Virus record (IMG/VR): IMGVR_UViG_3300028025_000845
Location: 1-25,960 of that record
DNA: 25,960 nucleotides
Strand: one strand, 5' to 3'
Source of the DNA: a virus
Shown: positions 13,448 through 21,317 of the stretch, piece by piece
Numbering within the stretch: position 1 is the first letter of the stretch
Layout of the letters: each line of letters begins with the position of its first letter
The notes under the pieces: model-generated
Told to the model about the DNA's origin: nothing
The model's database searches: none
The model's input: the letters and a program-made list of their open reading frames with translations, nothing else
Program-made: the position numbers and the translations under genes

Positions 13448-13591
13448 TTACTTGGCCATCAGGTACAGCCCCACATTTCCTATTGCATAGCCGATATATA
13501 CCACGGCCATATACGGGTTTCCTTTGAACAATTGTTCTGCCGCAATGTATGCGTAGATCAATCCCGTGATGATGATTAATGGCCCACTCAT
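13448..13591 (-). CDS. 47-residue membrane protein at end of right-hand leftward block
   Basis: The start ATG (13591-13589) overlaps the stop of the phosphoesterase gene (TGATG), and the frame runs 47 codons to TAA at 13448. The protein begins MSGPLIIITGLIYAYIAAEQ and contains two hydrophobic stretches separated by FKGNPY, so it may span the membrane twice. It ends NVGLYLMAK. The coupling and composition make it a real gene despite its size. Function is unknown. It converges with the acidic gene, leaving 21 nt between stops. Confidence 0.66.
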   Translation of the reverse strand: MSGPLIIITGLIYAYIAAEQLFKGNPYMAVVYIGYAIGNVGLYLMAK

Positions 13592-14577
13592 CAAAAGGCA
13601 CTCACATCAATTATTTGGCCTCTGAAATCGATCAAACCCTCATCAAACTTACAAGCCAACTGAGGCCATAACAACTTGCCATTGTGAAAGTTAAGCACCG
13701 CAAACCCTGACCTATGATTGCTTGGGTTTAATTCAGCATAACTAAATTGTGGGCCGTCAGTCTCAGCCAATGTTCCGGTATCACAGCCAAACCTTACGCC
13801 ATTAAAATCACTAAACGGACTGACTTTCAAAGAATGCAAGTGCCCAGTAACTATTGAAACACCAGCGTTAACAGTATTGTTGTGTGTAGCGTGAATTCCA
13901 CCCTTGTATCGGTGCTTGACAATCACATCATCAGTAGGCCACACCGCCCAACAGAAGTCCCAATTTGGGATATGGTCTGTCAGCTTAAACCCTTGTACAT
14001 CTTTAAATTGTGGTGCGTGTTGCGCCAATCTGTTGCCAAACCGAATGTCATGGTTTCCCCATGTAAACAGTAACTTTACATTGTGCCTTGCGGCTTTGGC
14101 AGTTTCCTCAATTTCGCCTAATGCACCTTGACAGGCTTTTAACTCTTGAATGACAGAAGTCTGAGGCTGGTCAGTAACATCATGGCGGCTTATAGACGCA
14201 CCGTCAAAAGCATCCCCGTTACATATCACCGCCTTTGGTTTAAGTTCTTGGATGGCCCATAGAAGCCCTTTAAATGCCGTTGTGCGTTGACCGGGTATAA
14301 AGTGAGCGTCAGAAAAAACAATTACACATCCATCTAGCATTCCAAGTTCAATTTGTTTTAGTGGGCTAAATGACTTAGGCTTGTTTTTGTTATACAAATC
14401 ACCTCGATGATCTTTTGAATTGAGGGTCATTTTGTAGGTTTTTTCAATCCACCTTCTACGCAAATGAACTGCTCTGGTATTGATTCCAAGATGTTGACCT
14501 ATTTTTGTAGCAGATTGCAGTTGCCCCCATAGTTGGATGAACTCTGTATCAGTACACGTTTCGTTATGAGCGCCCAT
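13591..14577 (-). CDS. Metallophosphoesterase with N-terminal helix-turn-helix
   Basis: A 328-residue protein. Residues about 20-46 read as a helix-turn-helix (SATKIGQHLGINTRAVHLRR). From residue 85 onward comes a calcineurin-like phosphoesterase core: SDAHF (D90, H92), NGDAFDG (D122), GNHD at 174-177, GIHATHN (H229) and GHLH at 245-248, the full metal-binding set. AGGA precedes ATG and the gene overlaps the zincin-like gene by 14 nt. The substrate is unknown; phage members may act on nucleotides or nucleic acids. The fused DNA-binding-like N-terminus is notable. Confidence 0.83.
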   Translation of the reverse strand: MGAHNETCTDTEFIQLWGQLQSATKIGQHLGINTRAVHLRRRWIEKTYKMTLNSKDHRGDLYNKNKPKSFSPLKQIELGMLDGCVIVFSDAHFIPGQRTTAFKGLLWAIQELKPKAVICNGDAFDGASISRHDVTDQPQTSVIQELKACQGALGEIEETAKAARHNVKLLFTWGNHDIRFGNRLAQHAPQFKDVQGFKLTDHIPNWDFCWAVWPTDDVIVKHRYKGGIHATHNNTVNAGVSIVTGHLHSLKVSPFSDFNGVRFGCDTGTLAETDGPQFSYAELNPSNHRSGFAVLNFHNGKLLWPQLACKFDEGLIDFRGQIIDVSAF

Positions 14578-14941
14578 TGGAATCCTTAGTAGTCAAAAGC
14601 TGTTCTAAAAGATTAATAATCCGATGTTCCTGCGCTTCAAGCTGATCATCTGAAGCCTTAGGATCGGTTGCAGTCACCATCAAATCATGTAGAAATACAT
14701 GAAGTAACTCGTGTAGGGCTGTTTTTTCAAGGCTTGATGGTGTGATTTGTTCAGCACCCCAATCACCTAAACGGTACGTTGCAAGTCTTGCGGCATCATT
14801 AAATTCAACAGAGGCCATGGCATTCTTTGCTGGCTTAATGCCTTTTTCAATGCGCCAATCGCCAAGACTTAGCAATTGTTGCCACTTTTTAACACTTTGT
14901 GCAAAGTATTCGACATCTTGTGGTGTAGGAATGTTAGCCAT
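14564..14941 (-). CDS. Zincin-like metallopeptidase-fold protein
   Basis: A 125-residue protein with an HExxH motif: H77, E78 and H81 in TALHELLHVFLHD, with another His at 85 and Glu105 as possible third ligands. The N-terminal half includes SLGDWRIEKG and AARLATYRLGDWG, in keeping with small phage SprT- or zincin-like proteins. No signal peptide is visible, so it acts in the cytoplasm. It lies between the endolysin and the phosphoesterase. The target is unknown; protein processing is possible. Confidence 0.72.
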   Translation of the reverse strand: MANIPTPQDVEYFAQSVKKWQQLLSLGDWRIEKGIKPAKNAMASVEFNDAARLATYRLGDWGAEQITPSSLEKTALHELLHVFLHDLMVTATDPKASDDQLEAQEHRIINLLEQLLTTKDSNGRS

Positions 14942-14971
14942 TACAACACCTTAAATAAGATTTATGACAAT

Positions 14972-15415
14972 TTAATTTAACAAAGCGCAATCAGCTTGTC
15001 TGCGCTTGAGCAAGCCGGGCAAGACTTTGCCCCCACCTTTAGTCCAAAGCATCAATTGCTCTTTAGCGCCTTCCCAATCTTGAGCATTGATTTTGCGCTT
15101 CAAAGTGGATGTCTGGAGTCGTCCAACACCAAGGTTATAAACAAAGTCAACGATAGCGTTGCACTTGCGTTCATCAGTTAAAAGAATGGGGCAGTTTCTA
15201 ATAACACCGGGCAAATATGTATGCTCAAGTTCTACCATCAGTAAGGCTCTTGCTGTAGACTCGTCCATAGGGGAATCTTCCAAGGTCACTTTGCGCCCGT
15301 CAGAATAGTAAGTTGACCCATAACCTATGGTTGCAACACCCGCAGGGCATAAATAGGGCTTACTTCTAAACCCCTCAAACTGCCTACACAAAGCCGCGGC
15401 AAGTTCTAAATTCAT
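14972..15415 (-). CDS. Endolysin, glycoside hydrolase family 24 lysozyme
   Basis: A 147-residue muramidase that degrades peptidoglycan at lysis. The catalytic region is FEGFRSKPYLCPAGVATIGY (residues 13-32). By alignment with T4 lysozyme, E14 is the catalytic Glu (T4 E11), C23 occupies the place of Asp20, and T29 matches Thr26. Later motifs AIVDFVYNLGVG and LPGLLKRRQAD are typical. There is no signal sequence, so it needs a holin to reach the wall. It overlaps the holin gene by ATGA. The Asp-to-Cys change should still allow activity. Confidence 0.88.
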   Translation of the reverse strand: MNLELAAALCRQFEGFRSKPYLCPAGVATIGYGSTYYSDGRKVTLEDSPMDESTARALLMVELEHTYLPGVIRNCPILLTDERKCNAIVDFVYNLGVGRLQTSTLKRKINAQDWEGAKEQLMLWTKGGGKVLPGLLKRRQADCALLN

Positions 15416-15906
15416 AGTCCACGCTTAGACAATGTACGGTCAAGAAACCAATAGTTAATTGTTCCTGAAAGTAGTGCAGAAAAGTCTGGAGTCATCATTG
15501 TTTTAAAGACTTCAGTAGCTGGCGCACCATTTAACCAAGCGTTGTATGCAAACCACACATGGATAAATGACCATATAAAAAGAACCCAATAAGTGACCAC
15601 AGGACGCACAGAAGCTGAAAGTGAGGCTACCCATCCACCCGCGGCTTTTACCATTGTTGCTTGCTGTTCTATGGCCGAATTAAAGGCATTCATTACGCCT
15701 ACATCTACTGCGGCTTCACGTTGTGCGCCAATTTCAGCTAGTTTTTGCTGGCCACGTTGGGCTTCCAAGTCACATTGGAACTTAAACATATTTAGTTCAT
15801 GCTGGCGCTCATTCTTTTTATCCAGCCACTTCAGCACTTCAGGGGCCATCCTAAAAATGCCACCAAAAATAGAACCCAATAAACCACCGCTTAAAACTTC
15901 AAACAT
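15412..15906 (-). CDS. Holin-like membrane protein (3TM gene-transfer-agent-type)
   Basis: A 164-residue protein. The N-terminus is hydrophobic/Gly-rich (MFEVLSGGLLGSIFGGIFRM), followed by a charged helical region to about residue 85. Then SLSASVRPVVTYWVLFIWSF and a second hydrophobic part follow, ending with FSALLSGTINYWFLDRTLSK. This is the layout of the 3TM holin family (GTA holin type) often found next to phage lysozymes. Overlap with the endolysin gene supports a lysis role. Pore formation itself is inferred. Confidence 0.75.
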   Translation of the reverse strand: MFEVLSGGLLGSIFGGIFRMAPEVLKWLDKKNERQHELNMFKFQCDLEAQRGQQKLAEIGAQREAAVDVGVMNAFNSAIEQQATMVKAAGGWVASLSASVRPVVTYWVLFIWSFIHVWFAYNAWLNGAPATEVFKTMMTPDFSALLSGTINYWFLDRTLSKRGL

Positions 15907-15908
15907 AG

Positions 15909-16181
15909 TTAGTCCTTACAAGATTTTGATTTGTCGTCATTTTGCATAAGTTTGATACCAGACAGGAATCCAATCATGCCGCCTATAAGAGTAGAAAAAG
16001 CGGGTGAAATCATTTTGAAAATCTCTGCATTGTCCACTTCCTTGGCCCACAGACCCAACATAAAGCTGATTACCATGGCCAACACGGAGATACATAGGGT
16101 TGTGCTTACCATTAGCGTGACGTACAGCGTCAACTTGTCTCTGGTGTCTGGTGACGTTTTGGGTGTTGGTTTCTTGGTCAT
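15909..16181 (-). CDS. Two-TM membrane protein, possible second holin or antiholin
   Basis: A 90-residue protein with two predicted membrane spans, residues 18-46 and 59-80, a charged N-terminus (MTKKPTPKTSPDTRDK) and a Lys/Asp/Ser tail. The topology would place both ends in the cytoplasm. It sits 2 nt before the 3TM holin-like gene and overlaps the preceding gene by ATGA. Phages often encode holin/antiholin pairs in this position. Another reading frame (15937-16194) overlaps it but lacks coupling. Confidence 0.7.
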   Translation of the reverse strand: MTKKPTPKTSPDTRDKLTLYVTLMVSTTLCISVLAMVISFMLGLWAKEVDNAEIFKMISPAFSTLIGGMIGFLSGIKLMQNDDKSKSCKD

Positions 16182-16417
16182 ACAAGGGCATCAATTTGTC
16201 GTTTCAGATTGGTAATGTCAATGTTTATCGTAATCTGTCGCATTCTGTATTCATAAATTTCATACTCATATTGATGAAACTTTTTAACTTGCTGATCTAT
16301 CTGAACTTGCACCGCCCGTTCAGCGTCTAATCTTTCCACACGCTTGGCAAACACTTTTGATTGCATGGGCGGGTTTGGTTGAACTATTGGATACCATTTG
16401 TCGTAACTGATCTTCAC
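16178..16417 (-). CDS. Small coiled-coil protein in lysis block, unknown function
   Basis: A 79-residue hydrophilic protein. Residues 20-79 are helical and charged, with heptad-like spacing (RVERLDAERAVQVQIDQQVK, later TNLKRQIDALV). No membrane segment or signal peptide is seen, so it does not fit the usual i-spanin topology. ATGA overlaps link it to both neighbours. I do not recognise the family. Confidence 0.66.
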   Translation of the reverse strand: MKISYDKWYPIVQPNPPMQSKVFAKRVERLDAERAVQVQIDQQVKKFHQYEYEIYEYRMRQITINIDITNLKRQIDALV

Positions 16418-16701
16418 TTTTTTTCCCGATCAAGCGCATTCTTGTATCCTTGAATAACTTTATGCCTTAACAATGCACTATCAGCACTACCAGCCCATTC
16501 CGATAAATTATTCCAAATTACTACAAAGTCGGAACTTTTGCATAAGTATTGATGATTTGTAAGCCAAGCAGACATTTGCTGATGACGCTCAGATGGATTA
16601 TGAATTGTGTAAGCTATTCCATAAAACTCACGCACACTACATAAGTCTTTGCCTGTAGATTGAAGCGCTAGAGTCAGAACAATTGCAATGATCCAGCGCA
16701 T
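16414..16701 (-). CDS. Exported small protein with signal peptide, unknown function
   Basis: A 95-residue protein. The first 17 residues (MRWIIAIVLTLALQSTG) form a typical Sec signal or membrane anchor. The mature part has Cys21 and Cys54, which could form a disulfide in the periplasm, and the segments AYTIHNPSERHQQMSAWL and FVVIWNNLSEWAGSADS. There is no lipobox, so it is not an obvious Rz1-like lipoprotein. It is coupled to the next gene by ATGA. It may help in lysis or entry exclusion; neither is shown. Confidence 0.66.
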   Translation of the reverse strand: MRWIIAIVLTLALQSTGKDLCSVREFYGIAYTIHNPSERHQQMSAWLTNHQYLCKSSDFVVIWNNLSEWAGSADSALLRHKVIQGYKNALDREKK

Positions 16702-16705
16702 TCAT

Positions 16706-16909
16706 TTACTTTGACCAATAGTGAGAAACGTAACCAAAGAAAGTAGAAACACCAGACACAAAAACCATACCCATCCAAAAGCCACCACGACCCTTGTTAG
16801 CTAATTCAATCAGCGTATCTAGTTGAGCTTCCATCTTGTCAATCTTTGCTTCCATTGACTCAACTTTTTGTTGAAGCACCCCATATTGCACCAAATCAAT
16901 TTCAGCCAT
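16706..16909 (-). CDS. Coiled-coil protein with C-terminal membrane anchor (XhlA-like)
   Basis: A 67-residue protein. Residues 8-40 form a coiled coil (VLQQKVESMEAKIDKMEAQL), and residues about 43-62 are a hydrophobic span (GFWMGMVFVSGVSTFFGYVS) followed by HYWSK. The architecture is like XhlA-type proteins, which work with holins in some phages. It follows the tail-tip gene by 1 nt and starts the envelope block. The family link is by shape only. Confidence 0.66.
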   Translation of the reverse strand: MAEIDLVQYGVLQQKVESMEAKIDKMEAQLDTLIELANKGRGGFWMGMVFVSGVSTFFGYVSHYWSK

Positions 16910-16910
16910 A

Positions 16911-17453
16911 TCATGCTTTCTGAATGAATGCCAAAGAATAGTAAAGGGGCAAGTTTGTGCCGCCAGAACTTGTGACCGATGATGTGAAGCCGCCTGTGTT
17001 ACCTACAGCATAGGTGCTACCAGAACCCACCACAAAACGATCACGCAAGTCTGGTGTGCCGTTAGAGCCATTGCAAAGGTAATAACCTACAGGGATAGCA
17101 CCAATAGAGCCTGACCACATAATGATGCCACCAGCGGGGATTGGGTTAACTGCCGCGGCTGTTCCCAAGATGCCATAAAGATTATCGTAAGTGGCAATCT
17201 GCACATTAGCAGAATCAGTCAAAACAAACTTGTAAGAAAAACCCTCAGTCAACCAAATTTCTTGTGGGGGGCGACCGCTTGTCCCTAATTGAATAGGATT
17301 GGTGTTGGCAATAGTTCCCGTTGCAGTTGTGTAGGTTGCAAGCGGGGTTGTAGAGCCAGCTTGGTAGGTGTAGATATACCCACCGTTGAGGGGAATGCCT
17401 GTGTTGGTAAAGAATTGGAAACCGTTACCGATTGGTGCAAGATTGACTGCCAT
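16911..17453 (-). CDS. Short tail fibre / tail-tip protein with collar domain
   Basis: A 180-residue protein. The N-terminal ~95 residues (NGFQFFTNTGIPLNGGYIYT, LGTSGRP, FSYKFVLTDSANVQIATYDN) resemble in pattern the head-binding domain of P22 tailspike. The rest is a phage tail collar domain: IPAGGIIMWSGS, IPVGYYLCNGSNGTPDLRDR, FVVGSG and the final LPLYYSLAFIQK. No beta-helix enzyme domain is present. It follows the ejection genes, where P22-like phages place their receptor-binding protein. Preceded by AGGA. Confidence 0.8.
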   Translation of the reverse strand: MAVNLAPIGNGFQFFTNTGIPLNGGYIYTYQAGSTTPLATYTTATGTIANTNPIQLGTSGRPPQEIWLTEGFSYKFVLTDSANVQIATYDNLYGILGTAAAVNPIPAGGIIMWSGSIGAIPVGYYLCNGSNGTPDLRDRFVVGSGSTYAVGNTGGFTSSVTSSGGTNLPLYYSLAFIQKA

Positions 17454-17454
17454 G

Positions 17455-19677
17455 TTATTTTCCTATGTCTGAAAGTTTAGTGCCAGCGGCAGGGCGCAGA
17501 GACTCTTTCATCTCTTTTTTCATTTTGTTTTGCATATAAAGATTTGTTGCTGGCTTAACGACCGATCCCACCACGGGTATTTCCTCTAACACGCCAGTAA
17601 GATAATTTTTAGCCATCTGTCCCGCAGAAACCGTTGTGTTTGATTCATTGACAAAAGCGCCTTTAGGTCTAGCTTCAATCAATGTACCAGCGTTGGCAAT
17701 CTTGCGTAAACGGTTAGCTTCCTCAGCGCCAAACAAAGCATCTAATTTTTTGTTTACATCCAAATCAGAAATGCTTTTTGCAAATTTACCAGTAGCAAAG
17801 TTTCCGCTTGCATCAGTAGAATTACGAATGATGTAGTCTAAAGTGCCAGCCCTCAAGTTTTGAATAGCTTGTGGATTGTCACCAACTAAATCAATCATCT
17901 TGGCAAAGTCTTGATTCTTAGAACTAAACACATTGTTTTGGATAAAGTTTTTAGTATCAGCACCGCCATTTTCAACCATTGCATAAACAGAGTTGTAAGT
18001 TGGTCTGTTTTTGTCAATCAAGTCAAACTCACGTTTAGCCAAACCACGAGCTTTGTCAGCAAACACTTTAGCTTCTGCTGTCTCACCAATAAGCGGCAAA
18101 CTTTCTAATTCATTGCGAACCAAACCTAAAGCATGAACCGCGTTGCCATCATCAGCTTTTTGTGCTTTTCTTGTTTCACGGGCAATTTGTGTTGCTAAAT
18201 TTTGGAACTGATCAAAGTTCATTGGTTTGCCAGCTATGTATTGATCAACTTTAGTTTTGATAGTAGGCGGCAAGAAATCAATGTCCTCATTCTTGGTCAA
18301 CGCATTCATTGCATTTTGTGCAAATGTCTTGCTGTCAACTTCCAATTTACCAGCACCAAAGTCTGCTAGGTCTTTATATGCTTGTTGCTTTTCAGCTTTG
18401 AATGCGTCAATCTTTGCGCGAACTTGCTCAATTGCGCCTTGGGCATTAGACACATAATCAGGGGCAAACACATCAGGCGCGGCACGTTCTTTAACCAACG
18501 TCACGTTCTCTTTTAGCGCTTTGTTTTGTTCATTAAAACGATCAACAAATTGCTCTTTAAACCCTCTTTCATTTCGCTCACGGGAAATAAGTGTTGGGTT
18601 TTGTGAAGCCTGACCACGGGTCAAACGTACTGGAACATCCAGAGAATCTGCGTCAACTATACGATTTAGTGCTTCTATGTTTGTTTCAGCAGGGTTTAGC
18701 AATTTCAAATCAGCGGCTAACTCTGGCTTTGCTTGTGCAATAGCGGCATCAATCTGCGTTTTGGCTTGAGTAGCGGCCGCGCCAGCGCTTTGTTTACCGC
18801 CTTTGGCTTGAAACTGTTGCTCAAGCTGGCCGGGTGCGCCAGCGCGAATTTCATTGCCCCATTGACTAATGGTTTCTGCGCCTTTAACCAAAGGTTTAGC
18901 TACGGTAGCCAAAGGTTTAGCTAATACCGCTGGTGCGGCAATTGTTGCCGTTCCCATCATGTTTTGCACATCAGGAAGTGGCAAACCTGTTTTTTGGGCA
19001 ATCCACTCAGCGCCTTTATTGACGTTTTCACCAATAAAGTTCATTAGTCTTTGTGAAGCCTCGCCCTGATAAGCGGGGCTTTGCGTAACCCCAAATGTCT
19101 TACCAAACGGTTTTTCTAATGCACCTGTAACAGCTTGACCATATTGCTGTGCTTTTTCTGGCGTAGTAAATGGACGGGATGCGGCTTGAACAACTTGGCC
19201 AGCCATAGGCAAAATACCGCCAATGGTAGTGTCAGCCAATGACGCAACACTAGCGCCCACATCACGCCCCATCTGGCCATACATTTCACGCGATCTTTGC
19301 AGATTGATAATTGCTTGATCGGTTTTGTTTTTGGCTACTGGCTTATCAGTTTTAGCGGTCTTAAAAGCATCTTGAACAGCAGAACCAATTGCATCCACGC
19401 TAAAGTCATCACTTTGCGTTTGTGCGGTAGTGGGTGCAGTAGTGGGTGCGCCACCCATGCGCTTCATTTCTCGTTGAAGCGCCTCTAAATTACGGGCAGA
19501 AGTTGGATTACCAGCCGCGGCAAGTTTGCTTTCTTTTTCATATTCAGCTTGTAATATCCTTAAAGACTCTTGTTCACGGGAAGATGGAGTCTTTACGGGG
19601 GGCGCTGATTTGCGACCAAACGCAGAACTAACCGCGCTATTGATCGAATCTATATCAAAATCATCAACAACAGCCAT
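17455..19677 (-). CDS. Putative DNA ejection (internal virion) protein, gp16-like position
   Basis: A 740-residue protein. The N-terminus has a repeated motif: DDFDIDSINSAVSSAFGRK (5-23) and DDFSVDAIGSAVQDAFKTAK (90-109), separated by Thr/Ala linker. Residues 120-290 are Ala/Gly/Pro-rich with hydrophobic segments, and residues 330-700 are long charged helices. It is the third large gene after gp10, like P22 gene 16 (609 residues) in 7-20-16. It overlaps the previous gene by TAATG. Role: entry into host envelope with the DNA. Sequence identity to P22 gp16 is not claimed. Confidence 0.68.
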   Translation of the reverse strand: MAVVDDFDIDSINSAVSSAFGRKSAPPVKTPSSREQESLRILQAEYEKESKLAAAGNPTSARNLEALQREMKRMGGAPTTAPTTAQTQSDDFSVDAIGSAVQDAFKTAKTDKPVAKNKTDQAIINLQRSREMYGQMGRDVGASVASLADTTIGGILPMAGQVVQAASRPFTTPEKAQQYGQAVTGALEKPFGKTFGVTQSPAYQGEASQRLMNFIGENVNKGAEWIAQKTGLPLPDVQNMMGTATIAAPAVLAKPLATVAKPLVKGAETISQWGNEIRAGAPGQLEQQFQAKGGKQSAGAAATQAKTQIDAAIAQAKPELAADLKLLNPAETNIEALNRIVDADSLDVPVRLTRGQASQNPTLISRERNERGFKEQFVDRFNEQNKALKENVTLVKERAAPDVFAPDYVSNAQGAIEQVRAKIDAFKAEKQQAYKDLADFGAGKLEVDSKTFAQNAMNALTKNEDIDFLPPTIKTKVDQYIAGKPMNFDQFQNLATQIARETRKAQKADDGNAVHALGLVRNELESLPLIGETAEAKVFADKARGLAKREFDLIDKNRPTYNSVYAMVENGGADTKNFIQNNVFSSKNQDFAKMIDLVGDNPQAIQNLRAGTLDYIIRNSTDASGNFATGKFAKSISDLDVNKKLDALFGAEEANRLRKIANAGTLIEARPKGAFVNESNTTVSAGQMAKNYLTGVLEEIPVVGSVVKPATNLYMQNKMKKEMKESLRPAAGTKLSDIGK

Positions 19678-21311
19678 TATTGCCCCTTGACAAGCGTACT
19701 CATAAACTTGATTTTAGTCAGCAGATTTTTGTAACCCGTAGAATCAGGGCCACCAACGGCATTGACAACTTCTTTTATGCCATCTTTGTCGTTGTTTCTC
19801 ATTGCATCATAAAGACGAATGGCGTTTACGTCAGCAATTTGACTCCATTTATTTTGGAAGTCTCTAGCCGCAAACGGGTCTTTAGTTTTATTAAATTCGT
19901 TTTCAACACCTTGGTTGAACAAACTTGTTGCAGTTGACAAAGCACGATTGACACGGGCGGTTTGTTTGATAGCTGGCGCTGTCCAATCGGTTGTTCCAGC
20001 AATCTGACCAGCAATTTGGTTAGCCGCATCAGTACCACTTAAACCAGAGGATTTTGACAATTCCGCTGTTTGAAGCGCCATGTAATGACCAAGCTGTTGC
20101 AAGTTGGTTGCGTTGTCACCACCAAAAGGCAACGCGGCATAACCACCCGTCAAATTGGCAATAGCACCAGCACCTTTACCAGAAATCACATCATCAGCAA
20201 TTTTAATGATTTGGTTGCTATTAAATTGTTGATTAGGCACATTAGCGGCCGCGGCCATTGACCTTGTGCGAATTGCTTGAGCATCGCGCAAAGTGTCTGC
20301 GTTTTCACCGGGGCGCATTCTTACAGGCGCATTAGAGGGCATTGCAGGGGCTTGTGGCGCGTTTACTTGCGGTTGTGGCATACCACCACCCTGCTGTGGC
20401 ATTGCGCCTTGTGGCGGCATTGCGCCCGGCTGTTGTGCGCCTTGCATCATGTTTGGTGCAACACCAGCGGGAATAGTAATTTCACCCAATAACTGTCCCG
20501 TAGGACTCATTGCAATGGCAGTTGGGTTGTTGTTTTGGTCAGTTCTGCCAGTTGGCACATATTGTGTGCCGGGGGCCATTGTCAACGGTTGTCCGCGTCC
20601 CGTCATTTGAATGTTAGGCGCTTGTCCTGTAGGACTCATTGGCGTAGTCAATGTTTCTTGTAATTGACCACCAGTATTTGTCAAACTAACTTTAGGCGCA
20701 AACTCTTGACGCTGTACTGGAATAGACAACAAAGATGCAGACTCAGCAAGCAAGTCTTTTGTAATGTTGGGGCCGGGTTGTGCTCTGTTAAGCAAATCAA
20801 TTCGTGAATTGATCATGCGTTCCAAAGACGGGTTGTCTGGATTGTTTTGAATCAAACCTTGATAGGCTTTGATAATTTGCTTGGGATCGTTAACACCCAT
20901 CAAACCAAGTGAGTGATCAACATTACCAATAATGTTTCGTTCAGTTTGCGTCAATGATTGCTTGGCACTAGCCGCTTCAGTTTGGCTTTTGTGTAATCCA
21001 CTCAATGAAGTGATTACATCAGCGCCTGTCAACGGGGCAATCTTTGGAATAGCTGAATTGATTTTGTCCATGTCAATCCGACCATTAGTCTGCCAATTGG
21101 ATGGATTGCTTGTAAATTCCTGAAGTCTTATACGCTCATCGTTTTTTTGCTTTAAAACTTGGTTTTCAATCTGTGCTTTTTCCAAAGCCAAAGGATTTAA
21201 TTGTTGTGTTTGCTGGAAGTTTTGAATTCCAGAGGCCATGCCCAACATATCCCCAAGACTTGTAGCTTGGGGTTTGGCGTAATTTACGTTCATTGAAAAG
21301 TCAGCCATCAT
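19677..21311 (-). CDS. Putative DNA ejection protein, gp20-like position
   Basis: A 544-residue protein. Residues 1-200 are helical and Gln-rich. Residues 220-325 form a flexible Pro/Gln/Gly/Met linker, with MSPTGQ repeated at 225-230 and 268-273 and the run QGAMPPQGAMPQQGGGMPQP. Residues 330-544 are a second helical domain. It begins ATGATG after AAGGA and sits between the two other large candidates. P22 gp20 is 471 residues. The call rests on size, order and low-complexity style of ejection proteins. Confidence 0.66.
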   Translation of the reverse strand: MMADFSMNVNYAKPQATSLGDMLGMASGIQNFQQTQQLNPLALEKAQIENQVLKQKNDERIRLQEFTSNPSNWQTNGRIDMDKINSAIPKIAPLTGADVITSLSGLHKSQTEAASAKQSLTQTERNIIGNVDHSLGLMGVNDPKQIIKAYQGLIQNNPDNPSLERMINSRIDLLNRAQPGPNITKDLLAESASLLSIPVQRQEFAPKVSLTNTGGQLQETLTTPMSPTGQAPNIQMTGRGQPLTMAPGTQYVPTGRTDQNNNPTAIAMSPTGQLLGEITIPAGVAPNMMQGAQQPGAMPPQGAMPQQGGGMPQPQVNAPQAPAMPSNAPVRMRPGENADTLRDAQAIRTRSMAAAANVPNQQFNSNQIIKIADDVISGKGAGAIANLTGGYAALPFGGDNATNLQQLGHYMALQTAELSKSSGLSGTDAANQIAGQIAGTTDWTAPAIKQTARVNRALSTATSLFNQGVENEFNKTKDPFAARDFQNKWSQIADVNAIRLYDAMRNNDKDGIKEVVNAVGGPDSTGYKNLLTKIKFMSTLVKGQ

Positions 21312-21317
21312 TTATCC

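Noticed and set aside
13423-13450. Possible bidirectional terminator between the convergent genes
   Set aside because: There are only short weak stems (TAAGC/GCTTA) and a loopless palindrome, with no T-run on either strand.
15937-16194. An 85-codon minus-strand frame overlapping the two-TM protein
   Set aside because: It lacks membrane segments and coupling; the alternative frame has ATGA overlap and clear membrane spans.
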